Assembly: GCF_017876395.1 (NCBI RefSeq)
Contig: NZ_JAGINX010000002.1
Coordinates: forward strand, 1 to 48,067
Length of the DNA: 48,067 nucleotides
Source of the DNA: Nesterenkonia lacusekhoensis
GTDB lineage: Bacteria; Actinomycetota; Actinomycetes; Actinomycetales; Micrococcaceae
Reading direction: 5' to 3'
A program made the position numbers and the translations under genes. Below, piece by piece: positions 46,795-48,067 of the stretch (positions are counted from its first letter, which is position 1; each line of letters begins with the position of its first letter). Under the pieces are notes generated by a model. The model did no database searches. It saw only the letters and a program-made list of their open reading frames with translations, and had not been told where the DNA came from.

Positions 46795-47920
46795 CCACCA
46801 GAGCCGCCGACTGATCATCTTCCATGCTGATCATGTCGTAGATCCGCAGCGTGTACTCCAGACGCTCATGGCCGACCCGCTTCTGCACCACGTTGGGGCG
46901 GACGCCCTTCCGCAGCAGGTGAGCGATGTGGTTGTGCCGCAGATCGTGCACCCAAGGGCGCTCCATGAGCACGCCCTCGCTCTCGAGCTGGTGCATCAGC
47001 GGCTGCCAGCACTGCTTGTGGAAGGTGCCGTTGTAGAGCTGCTGGGCGGGCGCGTCCGTGTCGGGGAAGATCAGGTCGTTGCCGCGCAGCCCTTCCGCGT
47101 GTGCCCAGAGAGCGCGGGACAGTTCCAGGTCGAGGGGCACGTCGCGGCGACTCATCATCGTCTTGGTCAACCCGATGCGCTTGTTGTTCTTGATGGCGCG
47201 CCGGATACGGATGGTGACCTGCCCGGTGTCCGGGTCGCGGTGCAGATCCTTACGGCGTAGCTCCACCAGCTCACCCCACCGCATGCCGGTGACGGTCAGG
47301 GTCCAGATGATCAGCCGGAAGAATGGAGTCTGCGCCCGCTCTCGGAGGGTGCGCAGCTGCTCGAGGCTGAGGTCTACCGGCTCATGGGTGGGCAGCTCAT
47401 CGCGTTTGCCCAGCACGCCGAAGGCTGGGTTCTCCTTCAGGCGTTTCCCCACCTGTCGTTTCAGCGCGGAGGAGACGACGGCGTGCCGGTTGCTCTTGGT
47501 CTTCCACGCGGCCGGCTCGCCTTCCGGGCTGGCCTTGGTGATGTTGGAGCGCAGCCCGTCCAGCCATGTGGCGATGGCCTTCGGCTCCAGCTCGGACAGC
47601 GCAATGCCGGCCAGCTCGGTGCCGCGGAGGTGCCGGTCCATGTCGCGCCGGTACTTGCGGCTGGTGTCGGTGTCTTTCAGGTCGTCCAGGTACTCCTGAA
47701 CGGCGTCCCAGACGGTGTAGCCGGCTGAGTCGGCCTGCTTCTTCGCCTGCCGAGCGAGACTGAGGGTGTTCTGGTTGGCGTCCAGGTAGAGCTTCAGGGT
47801 CTCGGCCTTGCCTCTGTCCCGGAAGCTCTGCGAGGTGTCCTTGCGGAGCTCTCGGTCGTACCACTTCACGTAGTAGGACCGGGTGCCATCTTTCCGGGTG
47901 TGAGTTGTCAGGCTCGCCAT
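46784..47920 (-). CDS. int: Tyrosine integrase
   Basis: 378 aa. An N-terminal arm-binding region ('RSYYVKWYDRELRKDTSQSF'), core-binding domain (about 70-165), and catalytic domain with Arg214 ('TGMRWGELVELRRKD'), Lys near 253, His325 and Arg328 ('WVHDLRHNHIAHLLRKG'), His351 ('VGHERLEYTLRIYD') and Tyr361. It recombines attP with the tRNA gene at the right edge. No strong Shine-Dalgarno; TACAGT lies 8 nt upstream. Confidence 0.95.
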   Translation of the reverse strand: MASLTTHTRKDGTRSYYVKWYDRELRKDTSQSFRDRGKAETLKLYLDANQNTLSLARQAKKQADSAGYTVWDAVQEYLDDLKDTDTSRKYRRDMDRHLRGTELAGIALSELEPKAIATWLDGLRSNITKASPEGEPAAWKTKSNRHAVVSSALKRQVGKRLKENPAFGVLGKRDELPTHEPVDLSLEQLRTLRERAQTPFFRLIIWTLTVTGMRWGELVELRRKDLHRDPDTGQVTIRIRRAIKNNKRIGLTKTMMSRRDVPLDLELSRALWAHAEGLRGNDLIFPDTDAPAQQLYNGTFHKQCWQPLMHQLESEGVLMERPWVHDLRHNHIAHLLRKGVRPNVVQKRVGHERLEYTLRIYDMISMEDDQSAALVVTW

Positions 47921-48040
47921 AAGCGATGACTGTAGCGGCCGCCGGGGACACCGCGTGTTGACACGGTTTCAGGAAAATCTGGGTTCCTATCAGGAAACCC
48001 CCGCCTGTCCGGGGAAATCCCTGGTCAGACGGGGGTCTAT
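47921..48040. other. Attachment region with candidate arm sites and terminator
   Basis: Between integrase start and tRNA. TCAGGAAA occurs at about 47969 and 47990, possible integrase arm-type sites. A hairpin CCCCCGCCTG/CAGACGGGGG (47998-48035), with TTTCC after it on the minus strand, is the transcription terminator of the tRNA. The crossover (attR) is expected at or near the tRNA 3' end. Confidence 0.6.
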
Positions 48041-48067
48041 TGGCGGAGGCGGGGGGATTTGAACCCC
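48041..48067 (-). tRNA. 3' end of a tRNA, probably tRNA-Ser (partial)
   Basis: Minus strand: CCA is encoded at 48043-48041, discriminator G, acceptor strand CGCCTCC, T-stem CCCCC and T-loop TTCAAAT up to the window end. A GGAGGCG acceptor stem with G73 is usual for bacterial tRNA-Ser; the anticodon is outside. It is the likely attB gene for the prophage. Confidence 0.8.

Noticed and set aside
1-48067. CRISPR arrays, insertion sequences, rRNA
   Set aside because: No regularly spaced repeat series, no transposase frame with terminal repeats and no rRNA-like sequence could be seen.

Overview
The window is almost entirely an intact-looking siphovirus-type prophage in a high-GC actinomycete. The evidence is a full HK97-type head and long-tail gene set, a tape measure protein of 1243 aa, a Gp37-like tail protein of the ReqiPepy6 type, a CVQC-type NrdH redoxin, actinobacterial codon use and many genes linked by ATGA or GTGA overlaps. 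The host genus cannot be named from sequence alone. The right edge is the 3' end of a tRNA gene (probably tRNA-Ser, minus strand) next to a tyrosine integrase, so that is the attachment side. I could not find a matching attL copy at the left edge.

Layout. (1) 1-3750, plus strand: accessory or lysogenic-conversion genes. These include a DUF6504-like protein, a frameshifted gene, a DUF6941/DUF4258/DUF2283 cluster that looks like a toxin-antitoxin-type cassette, a small HTH protein and an acidic membrane protein, separated by strong terminators and a remnant of a second holin gene. (2) 3784-7045, minus strand: lysis and membrane genes (holin, PGRP-fold amidase endolysin, two further membrane proteins). 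(3) 7049-29572, minus strand: the late module read right to left, HNH endonuclease, large terminase, portal, MuF-like protein, protease/scaffold, decoration, major capsid, connectors, major tail, frameshifted tail chaperones, tape measure, tail tip and fibre. Three plus-strand genes are inserted against this operon (17521-18054, 19102-19428, 24777-24944). (4) 29573-29996: non-coding control region with a 110-nt tRNA-like element and a strong terminator. (5) 29997-44390, minus strand: early/middle genes with small Cys-rich proteins, a small-terminase candidate, VRR-NUC nuclease, DnaB helicase, replication initiator with iteron-like repeats inside it, SSB, NrdH, RecT and an antirepressor. (6) 44452-46794: the immunity switch. 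A Cro-like gene (minus) and an XRE repressor (plus) diverge from two promoters with the same design, a GTGAG/CTCAC palindrome in the spacer just downstream of a TTGTGA -35. The repressor is translationally linked to a HicA-like toxin, which overlaps a protein with a HicB-like N-terminus; an ImmA/IrrE metalloprotease follows. (7) 46784-47920: integrase.

How it works together. The repressor should silence the leftward early operon from the palindromes, and ImmA is the likely protease that relieves repression. The DinD/KilAC-type antirepressor is a second induction route. The HicA/HicB-like pair in the repressor transcript would tie lysogen survival to the immunity operon. Several plus-strand genes (starts at 1213, 2551, 17521, 24777, 32443, 46420) have a TANNNT box ending 6-7 nt before the ATG and no Shine-Dalgarno, which predicts leaderless mRNAs. 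They look like a lysogeny-expressed set scattered through the phage.
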